Source: Armatimonadota bacterium
GTDB lineage: Bacteria; Sysuimicrobiota; Sysuimicrobiia; Sysuimicrobiales; Humicultoraceae
Assembly: GCA_031081585.1 (NCBI GenBank)
Contig: JAVHLY010000004.1
Location: 1-64,000 of the forward strand
Reading direction: 5' to 3'
DNA: 64,000 nucleotides
Position numbers and translations under genes: made by a program. Shown here piece after piece: positions 43,335 through 52,149 of the stretch. The stretch's first letter is position 1; each line of letters starts with the position of its first letter. The notes beneath the pieces were generated by a model that ran no database searches, was not told the origin of the DNA, and saw only the letters and a list, made by a program, of their open reading frames with translations.

Positions 43335-44372
43335 ATGCTGCGACGTGCCGTCGAGAACCTGCTCGGCCGGATGCCGGTGTACCTCCTGCGGGTGGCGGAC
43401 GGGCGCGACGGCGTGCTGCGCGTCGTGGTCTATCACCGCCTCCTCGCCCCGGGGCAGCCCTTCGCCGGGGACCCGCACCTGCTCTCGGCCACAGTGGCGG
43501 AGTTCGACCGCCAGATCGCCTACATGCGTCGCCACTACACCCCGGTGAGCGCCGCGCAGGTGGTGGCCGCCCTGGGGAAGGAGGCCTCCCTTCCGCGCGG
43601 CGCGGTGCTGGTCACTTTCGACGACGCCTACCGGGACGTCCTGACCCACGCCTGGCCGGTGCTGCAGCGTTACCGGGTCCCGGCGTTGCTCTTCGTCCCC
43701 ACGGCCTTCCCGGGGACGGATCGGCTCTTCTGGTGGGACGAGGTGTACGAGGCGTTGCGGCAGACCGACCGGCCGCAGGTCCGTGTGACGAACCACGCCT
43801 TCGCCCTCGACACACCAGCCGCCCGTCACCGCGCTGCGCGGGCTCTCATCCGTCTGTGGCGGCCACTGGCGCCGGCCGCACTGGAGGACCGGCGGCAGGC
43901 CCTGCTCGAACAGGTCGGGCACCCGCGGATCGACCGAGCCGCGTGCGCAGTCCTCAGCTGGGCCGAGGTGGCGGCGCTGGCCACGGCGGGGGTGGCCATC
44001 GGGCTCCACACCCGGACCCACCCGGCGCTGCCCGCCGTCGACCCGGCGACCCTGGAGGCGGAACTGGAGACGGGCGATGTCGACCTGCGCGCACACGTGC
44101 CCTCCGGACGCGTGCCGTGCTTCGCCTTCCCCTACGGGTTCGTGGACGACCGTGCCAAACCGGTGCTCCGACGCCTGGGCTATGTGGCCGCCTTCACGAC
44201 CCTGGCCGGCGTGAACCGGCTCGGTCGACGCGACCCCTACCGTCTCTGCCGTCACGCCGTGGGCATCGACCACCCGCGGGGGCGTCTGCCCCTCAACCTG
44301 ACGGCGGCCTACGCCGGCCTCCGCGAACGGACCCAGACCCTGCGCCCGCGGACCCGGCCGACACTCCCGTGA
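43335..44372 (+). CDS. NodB-type polysaccharide deacetylase
   Basis: 345-aa deacetylase of carbohydrate esterase family 4. Motif 1 is VLVTFDDAYRDVLTHAWP, where the usual second Gly is Ala. Motif 2 is IGLHTRTHPALP and motif 3 FAFPYGFVDDRAK. A long insertion of about 70 residues (FWWDEVYEALRQ to GHPRIDR) separates motifs 1 and 2. ATG 43335 (or GTG 43329) starts 10 bases after the glycosyltransferase stop. It follows the pattern of xylanase/chitin deacetylase-like proteins in capsule loci. Confidence 0.83.
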   Translation: MLRRAVENLLGRMPVYLLRVADGRDGVLRVVVYHRLLAPGQPFAGDPHLLSATVAEFDRQIAYMRRHYTPVSAAQVVAALGKEASLPRGAVLVTFDDAYRDVLTHAWPVLQRYRVPALLFVPTAFPGTDRLFWWDEVYEALRQTDRPQVRVTNHAFALDTPAARHRAARALIRLWRPLAPAALEDRRQALLEQVGHPRIDRAACAVLSWAEVAALATAGVAIGLHTRTHPALPAVDPATLEAELETGDVDLRAHVPSGRVPCFAFPYGFVDDRAKPVLRRLGYVAAFTTLAGVNRLGRRDPYRLCRHAVGIDHPRGRLPLNLTAAYAGLRERTQTLRPRTRPTLP

Positions 44373-45202
44373 GCGATGCCCGGCACTTCCTGTTCACCGT
44401 GGACGCGGACTGGGTCCCGGGTTCGGGCCCCGGCTTGCTGGCGCTGCTCGACCTCTGTCATGCCCTGGGGCTGCGGGCCACGATTTTCACGACGGGGATG
44501 TTCGCCCTGCACCACCCGGAGGCCATCGGCCGGGCCCACGCCGAGGGGCACGAGATCGGCGTCCACGGCTGGGAGCACCCGATGCCGGTCTTCATGGCCG
44601 AGAACTACCGGTTCACGCCGGTGGACCGCCGCCGGACTTGGCTCCGGCAGGCCACGGATGCTGTGGCCGGAATCATCGGTGCTCTTCCGCGGGCCTTCCG
44701 GGCGCCGTACCTGTGGATCGACGGCGCCACGTTGCACCTGCTGGAGGAGATCGGGTACGTGGTGGACTCGTCGGTCCCGACGCGCCGGTTCGACGGGCTC
44801 CTGGGAATGATCAACCACCTCGACTACTTCCTCGCCCCGCTGGCGCCGTACCGGCCAGACCCGCACCGGCCCGGGCGCCGCGGCAGGGGGAGGGTGCTGG
44901 AGGTTCCTCCCTCGGCCTGGCTGCTGCCGCTCAACATGAGCACTGTCCGTTTCCTGGGATGGCGGGCAACCCTGGCCGTGGCCGACCTGATCGGGCGGGC
45001 GTCACCCGTCCTGAACTTCTACTGCCACCCCTGGGAGTTCGTGGCCTCCGACGCGCTGACGTTCCCCCCCGGCACGCCCGTGCGGCACACGCGTGCCACC
45101 GGACCTCACCTGCTGCCCGGCGTTGCGGCCTTTGCGGATGGGGTCCTACGGAGAGGATACCGACCGGCAACGGTCGCTGAGGTGGCCCGGTGCGTCTCGT
45201 GA
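44369..45202 (+). CDS. polysaccharide deacetylase-like protein (PuuE/PgdA type)
   Basis: 277-aa NodB-fold protein. It starts FLFTVDADWVPGSGPGLLAL with the first Asp pair, EIGVHGWEHP gives the His pair, FRAPYLWIDGATL the Arg/Pro motif and NFYCHPWEF the late His. This pattern is typical of the DUF3473-containing, exosortase-associated or PuuE-like deacetylases. GTG 44369 overlaps the previous stop, and its end overlaps the formyltransferase gene by 13 bases. It would be the fourth deacetylase-type protein in the cluster. Confidence 0.8.
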   Translation: MSDARHFLFTVDADWVPGSGPGLLALLDLCHALGLRATIFTTGMFALHHPEAIGRAHAEGHEIGVHGWEHPMPVFMAENYRFTPVDRRRTWLRQATDAVAGIIGALPRAFRAPYLWIDGATLHLLEEIGYVVDSSVPTRRFDGLLGMINHLDYFLAPLAPYRPDPHRPGRRGRGRVLEVPPSAWLLPLNMSTVRFLGWRATLAVADLIGRASPVLNFYCHPWEFVASDALTFPPGTPVRHTRATGPHLLPGVAAFADGVLRRGYRPATVAEVARCVS

Positions 45203-45984
45203 TCGCCACTACCGCGGACGATCCGCTCGCCCCGGTGTTCTGGGAGGCCTACCGGACAGCCGGGGGGCCCTCGGCGATCGCGGTCTTCTTCCTGCGCCCA
45301 CGCCGCCGCGTGTCGGCCGTGCGGCGGGTTGCGGAGGGGCTGCTGCTCTTCGGTCCCAGCGGCGCCGTGTACTGGTGGCAGCAGAGGCGTCGCCTCCGCC
45401 GACCCGCCGACTCGCTCCTGCCCCTCTCGGACGCCACGCGGGGACAGCACGTGGGCAGCCTCAACCGGGGAGAAGGCCACCAGGCCCTCCGCGACGCGCA
45501 GGCGGACGTCCTGGTCTCGGTGGGATCGCCGGAGATCTTCAAGCCGTCCACACTCGCGCTGGCGCGGTGGGGAGCCCTCAACGTCCACCACGGGCGGCTT
45601 CCCACCTATCGGGGGCTCTTCGGCACCTTTTGGGAGGCGCTGCACGGCGAGCCGTGGGGATACACGACGGTCCACCGGATGGACGCGGGGATCGACACGG
45701 GCGCGGTCGTGGCGGAGGCGCGGGTGCCCCTGGGACGGCGCCGCCTCCTCGACGTCCTCATCGAGAAGCGGCAGGTGGGCGGTCGGCTCCTCGCAGAGGT
45801 CCTGGCCCGCGCGGCGGTCTCCGGGGCCCTTCCGCCAGCGGCGCCCCGCCGCGACGGGGTGGTCGGCTACTACGGCTGGCCCTCGCTGGCCGACCTGCTC
45901 CGGTTCCGGCTGGGCACGCGGCGAGGTGTAATGGCCGGCCCCGTGCGCGCCGGCGATGCCTTGGGCGAGGGCGGCGGCCGATGA
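45190..45984 (+). CDS. formyltransferase-domain protein
   Basis: 264-aa protein of the formyl transferase N-terminal family (PurN/Fmt/ArnA-like). The hallmark LNVHHGRLPTYRGLFGTFWE gives the catalytic Asn and His, and the Asp is in MDAGIDTGAVV. The family uses 10-formyl-tetrahydrofolate. Within an exopolysaccharide locus it most likely N-formylates an amino sugar nucleotide or attached residue, as in WbtJ, VioF and QdtF systems. The tail (about 225-264) is Gly/Arg-rich. GTG 45190 overlaps the preceding deacetylase-like gene. Confidence 0.82.
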   Translation: MRLVIATTADDPLAPVFWEAYRTAGGPSAIAVFFLRPRRRVSAVRRVAEGLLLFGPSGAVYWWQQRRRLRRPADSLLPLSDATRGQHVGSLNRGEGHQALRDAQADVLVSVGSPEIFKPSTLALARWGALNVHHGRLPTYRGLFGTFWEALHGEPWGYTTVHRMDAGIDTGAVVAEARVPLGRRRLLDVLIEKRQVGGRLLAEVLARAAVSGALPPAAPRRDGVVGYYGWPSLADLLRFRLGTRRGVMAGPVRAGDALGEGGGR

Positions 45985-47201
45985 CCACCCACGCCACGGT
46001 GGAGGTGTCCAGGCCTCCGGCGCAGCGGCTGGCCCTCCTGCGGCTCGCCCATATCACCACCGCCGACCTGAGCCTGCGCTTCCTGCTGCTGGACCAGTTA
46101 CGGGCCTTTCAGGATGCCGGCTTCGACGTCCTGGCGGTCAGCGCCCCGGGACCCTGGTCCGACGACCTCGCACGGGCGGGCATCCCCCACGCGGCGGTCC
46201 CGGGCCTGGAGCGTCGGTGGGCGCCCCTCGGGGACCTCAGGGCATTGTGGGGACTCGTCCGGGTGTTGGCCCGTCACCGTCCGCACATCGTCCACACCCA
46301 TACCCCCAAGGGCCGCATGCTCGGGCGGCTGGCGGCCCGGCTGGTCGGTGTGCCGGTCGTGGTAAACACCTTTCACGGTCTGTATGGCCTGGACGGCTCA
46401 TGGCTGCGGCGTCGCGCCTTCGTCGTGCTCGAACGGGCCGGGGCGCGGCTGGGGGACTTCGACCTGTGCCAGAGCCGTGAGGACCTGGCCACCCTCCTCC
46501 GGGAGCGCATTACCACCCCGGAGCGCTCCGCCTGGCTGGGCAACGGCGTGGACCTCTCGCGCTTCGATCCCGCCCGCGTGGACCGCCGCGCGGTGCGCCG
46601 CCGCCTGGAGATCGCCGACGGGGCGCTGGTCGTGGGCACGGTTGGCCGCCTGGTCTGGGAGAAGGGGTTCAGGGAGTTCTTCGCCATGGCTGCGGCCCTC
46701 ACCGCTGAAGACGCCCGCGTCGTGCCCCTGGTCGTGGGCCCGGTCGAGGCCGGCAAGCCCGATGGGATCCCGTCCCCGGTGCTCGAGGACGTCGCCCGCC
46801 GCTGCCGGGTGCGTTTCCTCGGTCTGCGGACGGACATGCCCGACCTCTACGCGGCGATGGACGTCTTCGTCCTCCCCTCCTACCGCGAGGGGTTTCCCCG
46901 CTCGGCGGTGGAAGCGGCGGCCATGGGGCGGGCCATGGTCCTGACCGACATCCGCGGGTGCCGCGAGGTCGTCGAGGACGGCCACAACGGCTTCCTCGTG
47001 CCGCCCCGTGACTCCGGCGCCCTGACTGAGCGGGTGCGCCGGCTACTGGGCGACCCTGCGCTGCGCGAGCGATTCGGCGCGCGCAGCCGCGCGAAGGCGC
47101 TGGCCGAGTTCGACGAGCGCCGGGTGGTCGCGACCACCCTGAGGGTCTACGAGCGCCTGTGGGAGGTCCGGAGGGTCGCCGGTGCGGTTGCACCTCGCTG
47201 A
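45981..47201 (+). CDS. glycosyltransferase family 4 protein
   Basis: 406-aa GT-B enzyme. Early motifs are LAHITTADLSLRFLLLDQLRAF, HIVHTHTPKGRMLGRLAA and VVNTFHGLYG; the donor half has VGTVGRLVWEKGFREFF and EX7E in YREGFPRSAVEAAAMGRA. It resembles PglA/CapM-like transferases that act early on undecaprenyl-linked amino sugars. ATG 45981 overlaps the formyltransferase stop (ATGA), and the end overlaps the next acetyltransferase gene by 20 bases. Confidence 0.87.
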   Translation: MTTHATVEVSRPPAQRLALLRLAHITTADLSLRFLLLDQLRAFQDAGFDVLAVSAPGPWSDDLARAGIPHAAVPGLERRWAPLGDLRALWGLVRVLARHRPHIVHTHTPKGRMLGRLAARLVGVPVVVNTFHGLYGLDGSWLRRRAFVVLERAGARLGDFDLCQSREDLATLLRERITTPERSAWLGNGVDLSRFDPARVDRRAVRRRLEIADGALVVGTVGRLVWEKGFREFFAMAAALTAEDARVVPLVVGPVEAGKPDGIPSPVLEDVARRCRVRFLGLRTDMPDLYAAMDVFVLPSYREGFPRSAVEAAAMGRAMVLTDIRGCREVVEDGHNGFLVPPRDSGALTERVRRLLGDPALRERFGARSRAKALAEFDERRVVATTLRVYERLWEVRRVAGAVAPR

Positions 47202-47793
47202 CGCCGCCGACATCGGAGTCATCGCCGCGTTGCACCGGAGCCAGATCCCTTGGGGGCTGCTCAGTGATCTGGGCGAGGCGGCTGTGACGCGCTTCTACCG
47301 GGTGCTGATCACGTCTGGCGTCGGGTTCGTCGTGCTGGCGGAGGACGGCGAGGGGCCGGTGGGCTTCGCCAGCGCGGTGACCGACTGGCCGCGGTTCTAC
47401 CGGGCTTTCGTGCGCCCCGCGCCCTGGTCGGCGGTCCCGCTGCTGGTGCGGGCGTGGTCGGGCCGTCGGTGGCGCCGCCTGCTCGAGACCCGGCGGTACG
47501 TCACCGCGAGCCAGCTCCCCCGGGCCGAGCTCGCCTCGATCGCCCTAGCGCCCTCCGCCCGCGGCCGGGGAATCGGGCGGGCGCTGGTGGCCGCCGTGCT
47601 GGCTGAGCTCGGCCGGCGCGGCGTGACCACCGTCCGCGTGACTACGGCCGCGGACAACGGGGAGGCGCGCCGCCTGTACGAGGGTGCGGGCTTCCGGCTG
47701 CACGGAGAGCTCGAGATCCACCCGCATGAGCGCGCCGCCGTCTACGTTCGGGACGTTCCGGCCGTCGCCGCGGGGGTCCCCGGGCGCTCATGA
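47182..47793 (+). CDS. GNAT-family N-acetyltransferase
   Basis: 203-aa acetyltransferase with a complete GNAT signature: LHLADAADIGVIAALHRSQ, VGFASAV, ELASIALAPSARGRGIGRAL (acetyl-CoA loop) and RVTTAADNGEARRLYEGAGF. Among polysaccharide genes with an aminotransferase and dehydratase, acetylation of a 4-amino sugar is plausible. GTG 47182 lies within the glycosyltransferase gene, and ATGA overlap joins it to the ATP-grasp gene. Confidence 0.83.
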   Translation: MRLHLADAADIGVIAALHRSQIPWGLLSDLGEAAVTRFYRVLITSGVGFVVLAEDGEGPVGFASAVTDWPRFYRAFVRPAPWSAVPLLVRAWSGRRWRRLLETRRYVTASQLPRAELASIALAPSARGRGIGRALVAAVLAELGRRGVTTVRVTTAADNGEARRLYEGAGFRLHGELEIHPHERAAVYVRDVPAVAAGVPGRS

Positions 47794-49010
47794 GGCCGCC
47801 GCGGGCACGCGACATCCCGGTGCTGATCCTCGAGCCGGGCTACGGCGGGCTGGGGGCCGCGCGCAGCCTGGGACGGCTCGGCATCCCCGTGTACGCGGTT
47901 CGCCAGACACCGAGCCCGGTGCTGCGCTCCCGGTACTGGCGTGGGTGTCTCCGCTGGCGGTGCGGTCCCGGGCTGGCCGACGACGCCGTGCTCTTCCTGC
48001 AGACGGTGCAGCGGCGTCTGGGGGCTCCGGTGGTGCTCCTGCCCACCACGGACCAGACGGCGCTGCTCCTCGCCGAGTACGCGGAGACCCTCGGTCCGGA
48101 GTTCCTCTTTCCCCGCGTTCCGGCGGACCTCGTGCGGGCCCTGGTCGACAAGCGCCGCCTCCACGCGCTAGCCCGGGCTGCGGGGGTGGCGGTGCCGCGG
48201 ACGGCGACGGTCCGCTCTCGCCGGGAGGCGGCTGCCTTCCTCGCCGAGGCCGGATTGCCCGTCATCGCCAAGGCTGCCCACCCGAGCGGACCGATGGGCA
48301 CGACGCGGCGGGTCTTCCGGCGCGCGCGGGCGCTGCTGGACTACGTCGAGCGCCTCGGACCCGCCGAGCGGAGCAACCTGCTCCTCCAGGAGTTCCTGGG
48401 TGGCGAGGGAGTCTGGATGGTGGATGCCTACCTGGGAGGCGACGGCCGGCAGGTCCGCGTCGCGGTGGGGATGAAGCTGCGGCAGCATCCCGACCCGGCC
48501 GGCGTGGCCTCCCTGGCCGTGGTGCGGCCGCAGGACCGGCTGGCCGAGGTGACGGTGACGTTCCTGCGCGGCTGCGGGTACCGCGGGCTGGTGGACGTCG
48601 ACTACGCGGTCGACCCGCGCGACGGCACTTACCGGCTGCTCGACGTGAACCCCCGGCTCGGCGCGACCTTCCGTCTCTTCACCGGGCCGGACGGTATGGA
48701 TCTCGCCCGGGCGTACTACCTGGACCTCACGGACCAGTCCGTCCCGGAGCTCCGGCCCGTCCCCGGGCGCCGCTGGTGGCTGGAGGACGATGTGGCATAC
48801 CTGCTGGCGGCCCGGCGGCCGGGGGAAGTCTGGCGATGGGCGAGGGCGCTGCGGGGGGTGCGCGAGGCGGCCTGGGCCGCCCTCGACGACCCGTTCCCGC
48901 TGCTTGCCCGCGTGAGCGGCGCGCTCTGGAGGGGGATGCGCCACGGATGGCGCCGGTCCACCCCCGGCGTGCCTGCGCCGCTACGGGAGGTCCCGGTCAA
49001 GCGCACGTGA
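47790..49010 (+). CDS. ATP-grasp ligase-like protein
   Basis: 406-aa protein with a carbamoyl-phosphate-synthase-like ATP-grasp fold. A nucleotide-binding pre-domain starts VLILEPGYGGLGAARSLGRL. The ATP-grasp core covers about 115-300, with VDKRRLHALARAAGVAVP, LPVIAKAAHPSG and the Mg-binding ending YRLLDVNPRLGATF. Such enzymes join a carboxylate to an amine; in capsule loci they may add amino acids to uronic acids. ATG 47790 overlaps the acetyltransferase stop. Confidence 0.8.
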   Translation: MRPPRARDIPVLILEPGYGGLGAARSLGRLGIPVYAVRQTPSPVLRSRYWRGCLRWRCGPGLADDAVLFLQTVQRRLGAPVVLLPTTDQTALLLAEYAETLGPEFLFPRVPADLVRALVDKRRLHALARAAGVAVPRTATVRSRREAAAFLAEAGLPVIAKAAHPSGPMGTTRRVFRRARALLDYVERLGPAERSNLLLQEFLGGEGVWMVDAYLGGDGRQVRVAVGMKLRQHPDPAGVASLAVVRPQDRLAEVTVTFLRGCGYRGLVDVDYAVDPRDGTYRLLDVNPRLGATFRLFTGPDGMDLARAYYLDLTDQSVPELRPVPGRRWWLEDDVAYLLAARRPGEVWRWARALRGVREAAWAALDDPFPLLARVSGALWRGMRHGWRRSTPGVPAPLREVPVKRT

Positions 49011-49053
49011 CTGCCGGGGTCCCCGGCGGACCCCCAGGCGTCTCTGACCCCAC

Positions 49054-49767
49054 ATGGACCGTCGCCGCCTGCTCGACACGATGCTGGCCGCCGTCCTCCT
49101 GGTGCTGGCCGCTCCGGTGATGCTCCTGCTCGCGCTGGCCAACCGCTCCCTGTCGGGGCGCGCCTTCTTCGTCCAGGAGCGGTTGGGCCAGGACCTGCGG
49201 CCGTTCCGGCTGTTCAAGTACCAGACGATGGTCGACGGCGCGGACCAAGGCTCCACGGTCACGGTGGCCCGGGACGCGCGCGTGACCCGGTTCGGCGGGG
49301 TGCTGCGGACGCTCAAGCTCGACGAGCTGCCCCAGCTCATCAACGTCCTGCGCGGGGAGATGACCTTCGTCGGCCCCCGCCCGTTGACGCCCAATGAGAT
49401 CGCCGCCATTCCACGCCCGCTGGCCGCCCTGGTCTACCGCCAGCCACCGGGACTCACCGGGATCGCCAGCCTGGCCTTCCATGACGAAGAGCGCCTGCTG
49501 GCGCAGGCCGCCGACCCATTGCGGACATACTTCAACGAGATCCTGCCCCGGAAGATCGCCGTCGAGCTGGCCTACGTACAGCGCCGGACGTGGGCGACCG
49601 ACCTGCTGATCCTGGCCTTCACGCCCTTCGCGCCGTTGTGGCCGCGCCTTCGCCGCGCGCTGGTGGCGTGGCTGGTCCCCGACGCCGCCGCCTGGTGGCC
49701 GGCGAAGGGCCGTGCCGCCGACAGGACCGACGCGCAGGAACTGCCGGTCCGGGTGTCGTTCAAGTGA
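49054..49767 (+). CDS. initiating sugar-phosphate transferase (PglC/WcaJ catalytic core)
   Basis: 237-aa monotopic phosphoglycosyl transferase that places the first sugar phosphate on undecaprenyl phosphate. A re-entrant hydrophobic helix (LLDTMLAAVLLVLAAPVMLLLAL) is followed by GRAFFVQERLGQ, FRLFKYQTMV, the catalytic region RVTRFGGVLRTLKLDELPQL and MTFVGPRPL. It lacks the four-span N-terminal domain of WcaJ, so it is the minimal PglC size plus a C-terminal tail. ATG 49054 has no strong Shine-Dalgarno and lies 43 bases after the ATP-grasp gene. Confidence 0.88.
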   Translation: MDRRRLLDTMLAAVLLVLAAPVMLLLALANRSLSGRAFFVQERLGQDLRPFRLFKYQTMVDGADQGSTVTVARDARVTRFGGVLRTLKLDELPQLINVLRGEMTFVGPRPLTPNEIAAIPRPLAALVYRQPPGLTGIASLAFHDEERLLAQAADPLRTYFNEILPRKIAVELAYVQRRTWATDLLILAFTPFAPLWPRLRRALVAWLVPDAAAWWPAKGRAADRTDAQELPVRVSFK

Positions 49768-50942
49768 GCGCGCCGACGGTCAGCGTGATCATCCCCGCCT
49801 ACAACGCCGAGGCCTACGTAGGCGAGGCCATCCGGAGTGTCCTTGCTCAGTCCTTCCGCGACGTGGAGCTCCTGGTGGTGGACGACGGGTCCACCGACGG
49901 CACAGCGGCGGTGGTGCAGGGCTTCGGCCCCGGGGTGCGCTATCTGTACCAGCCCAATGCCGGACTCCCTGCGGCCCGGAATGCGGGTATCCGGCTCGCG
50001 CGTGGCGCCATCATCGCGTTCCTCGATGCCGATGACCTCTGGCTACCGGACTTCCTCGACGCGGTCGTCGGAGCGTTGCTCGCCGATTGGGGGGTCGACG
50101 GAGCTTACGCCTGGGCCCGGTACATCGAGCCGCACGGACGGGTCCTCCCCGGAGGCATGGGCCCCACTCCGGCGGGGGACACCCTGGAGCGGGTGTTCCT
50201 GATGGGCGGGTCCCTGCAGTTCTCCATGGTGGCGTTGCGCCGCGAGGTGTTCGGGAGGGTGGGGCTCTTCGACGAGACGCTGCGCCAGGCGCAGGACTGG
50301 GACTTCCTGCTCCGGGCAGCGGCGGTCGGCATCCGTTTCGCTTGCGTGCCACGGATCCTGGTATACCGACGAGTCCATGGGGAGAGCCTGGCCGCCGACC
50401 CGGAACGCCACCTGGCCTGGGAGCGGCGCGTCCTGGCCAAGGCGCTGGCCACGCTGCCGCTCCCCCACCGCCTCCGGGCGCTGGCACCCGTCGCCGAGTA
50501 CCGCATGGTCGTCCGGGCGGCCATGACGCACTGGCGGCAGGGCCATCACCAGGCCGCGGTCGACCGCCTGGCGGAGGCGCTGGCGTCGTGGCCGGAGGCG
50601 GCGGAGCGCCCGCAGACTTACCTGGGCCTGCTCCACCGGCTCCTGCCGGTGGGCGTGCGGTGTGCGCAGACCGTGGGGCGAGAGTTGCCCCGACTGGTGC
50701 AGGAAGGCCATCGCCTCCTCGATCTGGTCCTCGCCCATCCCCTCATTACGGCGACCGCGGCCATCCGTCCGCGACGGGCCCGGGCGGCCTTCCACACGGG
50801 GGTCGCCTATCTGGCCCTGCGCTCGCTGCGGCTGGGGCTGGCGGCCCAGGCGGGACTGCAGGTGGTGGCCGCCGATCCGACGCTGCCCCTACGTCCGACC
50901 TGGCGGCGGTGGCGGAGCGCACCGGTCGGGGAATCGAGGTGA
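49764..50942 (+). CDS. glycosyltransferase family 2 protein
   Basis: 392-aa GT-A enzyme. It starts VSVIIPAYNAEAYVGEAIRS, with the metal-binding FLDADDLW, PNAGLPAARNAGIRLA and the late acceptor-side Asp in AQDWDFLLRAA. The C-terminal 150 residues are helical and not diagnostic. It transfers one sugar of the exopolysaccharide repeat, inverting. GTG 49764 overlaps the transferase stop (GTGA). Confidence 0.88.
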   Translation: MSAPTVSVIIPAYNAEAYVGEAIRSVLAQSFRDVELLVVDDGSTDGTAAVVQGFGPGVRYLYQPNAGLPAARNAGIRLARGAIIAFLDADDLWLPDFLDAVVGALLADWGVDGAYAWARYIEPHGRVLPGGMGPTPAGDTLERVFLMGGSLQFSMVALRREVFGRVGLFDETLRQAQDWDFLLRAAAVGIRFACVPRILVYRRVHGESLAADPERHLAWERRVLAKALATLPLPHRLRALAPVAEYRMVVRAAMTHWRQGHHQAAVDRLAEALASWPEAAERPQTYLGLLHRLLPVGVRCAQTVGRELPRLVQEGHRLLDLVLAHPLITATAAIRPRRARAAFHTGVAYLALRSLRLGLAAQAGLQVVAADPTLPLRPTWRRWRSAPVGESR

Positions 50943-50958
50943 CATCGAGGTGACGGCG

Positions 50959-52149
50959 ATGGAGCCTTTGAGGATCCCGCTCTCTCGCCCCGACATCGGA
51001 GACGAGGAGCGCAAAGAGGTCCTCGCGGTGCTGGACACCCCATGGCTGAGCATGGGGCCGAAAGTGGGAGCGTTCGAGCGGCAGTTTGCCGCTGCGGTGG
51101 GCAGCCGGTACGCCATCGCCGTGAGCAGTGGGACCGCAGGGCTCCACCTGGCCCTGCGCGCAGTGGGAGTGGGGAGCGGAGACGACGTCATCACCACCCC
51201 CTTTACCTTCGTCGCCACCGCCAATGTCGTCCTGATGGAGCGGGCCCGGCCGGTCTTCGTCGACGTGGACCCGCAGACGCTCAACCTCGACCCCGCCACC
51301 GTGGAGGCGCACATTGAGCGTACTTACGCGGGCCGGGGCGGGACGCTGGTCCACCGGGTCACCGGGGCGCCGTTGCGCGCGCTCCTGCCCGTGGCCGTCT
51401 TCGGCCACCCGGTGGACATGGACGGCTTCGTCCGTTTGCGTGACCGCTTCGGCCTGCCCGTCGTGCACGACGCGTGTGAGGCGCTGGGGGCGCGCTACTG
51501 GTCCGCCGCCCGCGAGGCGTGGGTCTGCGAGGCCGCCCTCGCCGATGCCGCCGTATACGCCTTCTACCCCAACAAGCAGATCACCACCGGCGAGGGCGGT
51601 ATGGTCGTGACCTCGGACGACGGGATCGCGCGGGCCTGCCGCGTCGGCCGGAACCAGGGGCGCGATCCGGACGCCGAGTGGCTGGCGCACGAGGCGCTGG
51701 GCTTCAACTACCGGCTGGACGAGCTCTCCGCGGCGCTCGGGCTGGCGCAGTTGCGACGGCTGCCCACCCTCCTGGCCCGACGGCGCCAGGTCGCCGAGTG
51801 GTACGACGTCCTGCTGGCCGACGTGCCCGAGGTCGTCCGCCCCACTGCCGCCCCCTGGGCGGACGTGAGTTGGTTCGTCTACGTCGTGCGGCTCCCTTCG
51901 CCCGAGGTGCGCGATGCCGTCCAGCGTCACCTCCTCGCCCGCGGGATCGGCGCGCGCCCCTACTTCCCTGCCGTCCACCTGTTTCGTCACCTGCGGGTCC
52001 TGGGGTACGCCCCCGGGGACTTCCCGGTGGCGGAGGCGGCCGCCCTGCGCGGGCTGGCCCTGCCCTTCTTCGCGGGCCTGACGCGGGAGGAGGTCGAGGA
52101 TGTTGTCCGCACCCTCAAGGAGGCACTGGCCATCCGTGCCCCTGCCTAG
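50959..52149 (+). CDS. DegT/DnrJ/EryC1-family sugar aminotransferase
   Basis: 396-aa PLP enzyme that aminates a keto-sugar nucleotide. Motifs are SSGTAGLHLALRAVG, TTPFTFVATAN, VHDACEALGARY and the PLP Lys in AFYPNKQITTGEGG; the substrate end has LGFNYRLDELSAALGLAQL. It lies directly before a 4,6-dehydratase, the usual partner that supplies the 4-keto-6-deoxy substrate, so a UDP-4-amino sugar product is likely (PglE/PseC/FlmB-type). GAGGTGA precedes ATG 50959 with 5-base spacing; GTG 50950 is an alternative start. Confidence 0.87.
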   Translation: MEPLRIPLSRPDIGDEERKEVLAVLDTPWLSMGPKVGAFERQFAAAVGSRYAIAVSSGTAGLHLALRAVGVGSGDDVITTPFTFVATANVVLMERARPVFVDVDPQTLNLDPATVEAHIERTYAGRGGTLVHRVTGAPLRALLPVAVFGHPVDMDGFVRLRDRFGLPVVHDACEALGARYWSAAREAWVCEAALADAAVYAFYPNKQITTGEGGMVVTSDDGIARACRVGRNQGRDPDAEWLAHEALGFNYRLDELSAALGLAQLRRLPTLLARRRQVAEWYDVLLADVPEVVRPTAAPWADVSWFVYVVRLPSPEVRDAVQRHLLARGIGARPYFPAVHLFRHLRVLGYAPGDFPVAEAAALRGLALPFFAGLTREEVEDVVRTLKEALAIRAPA

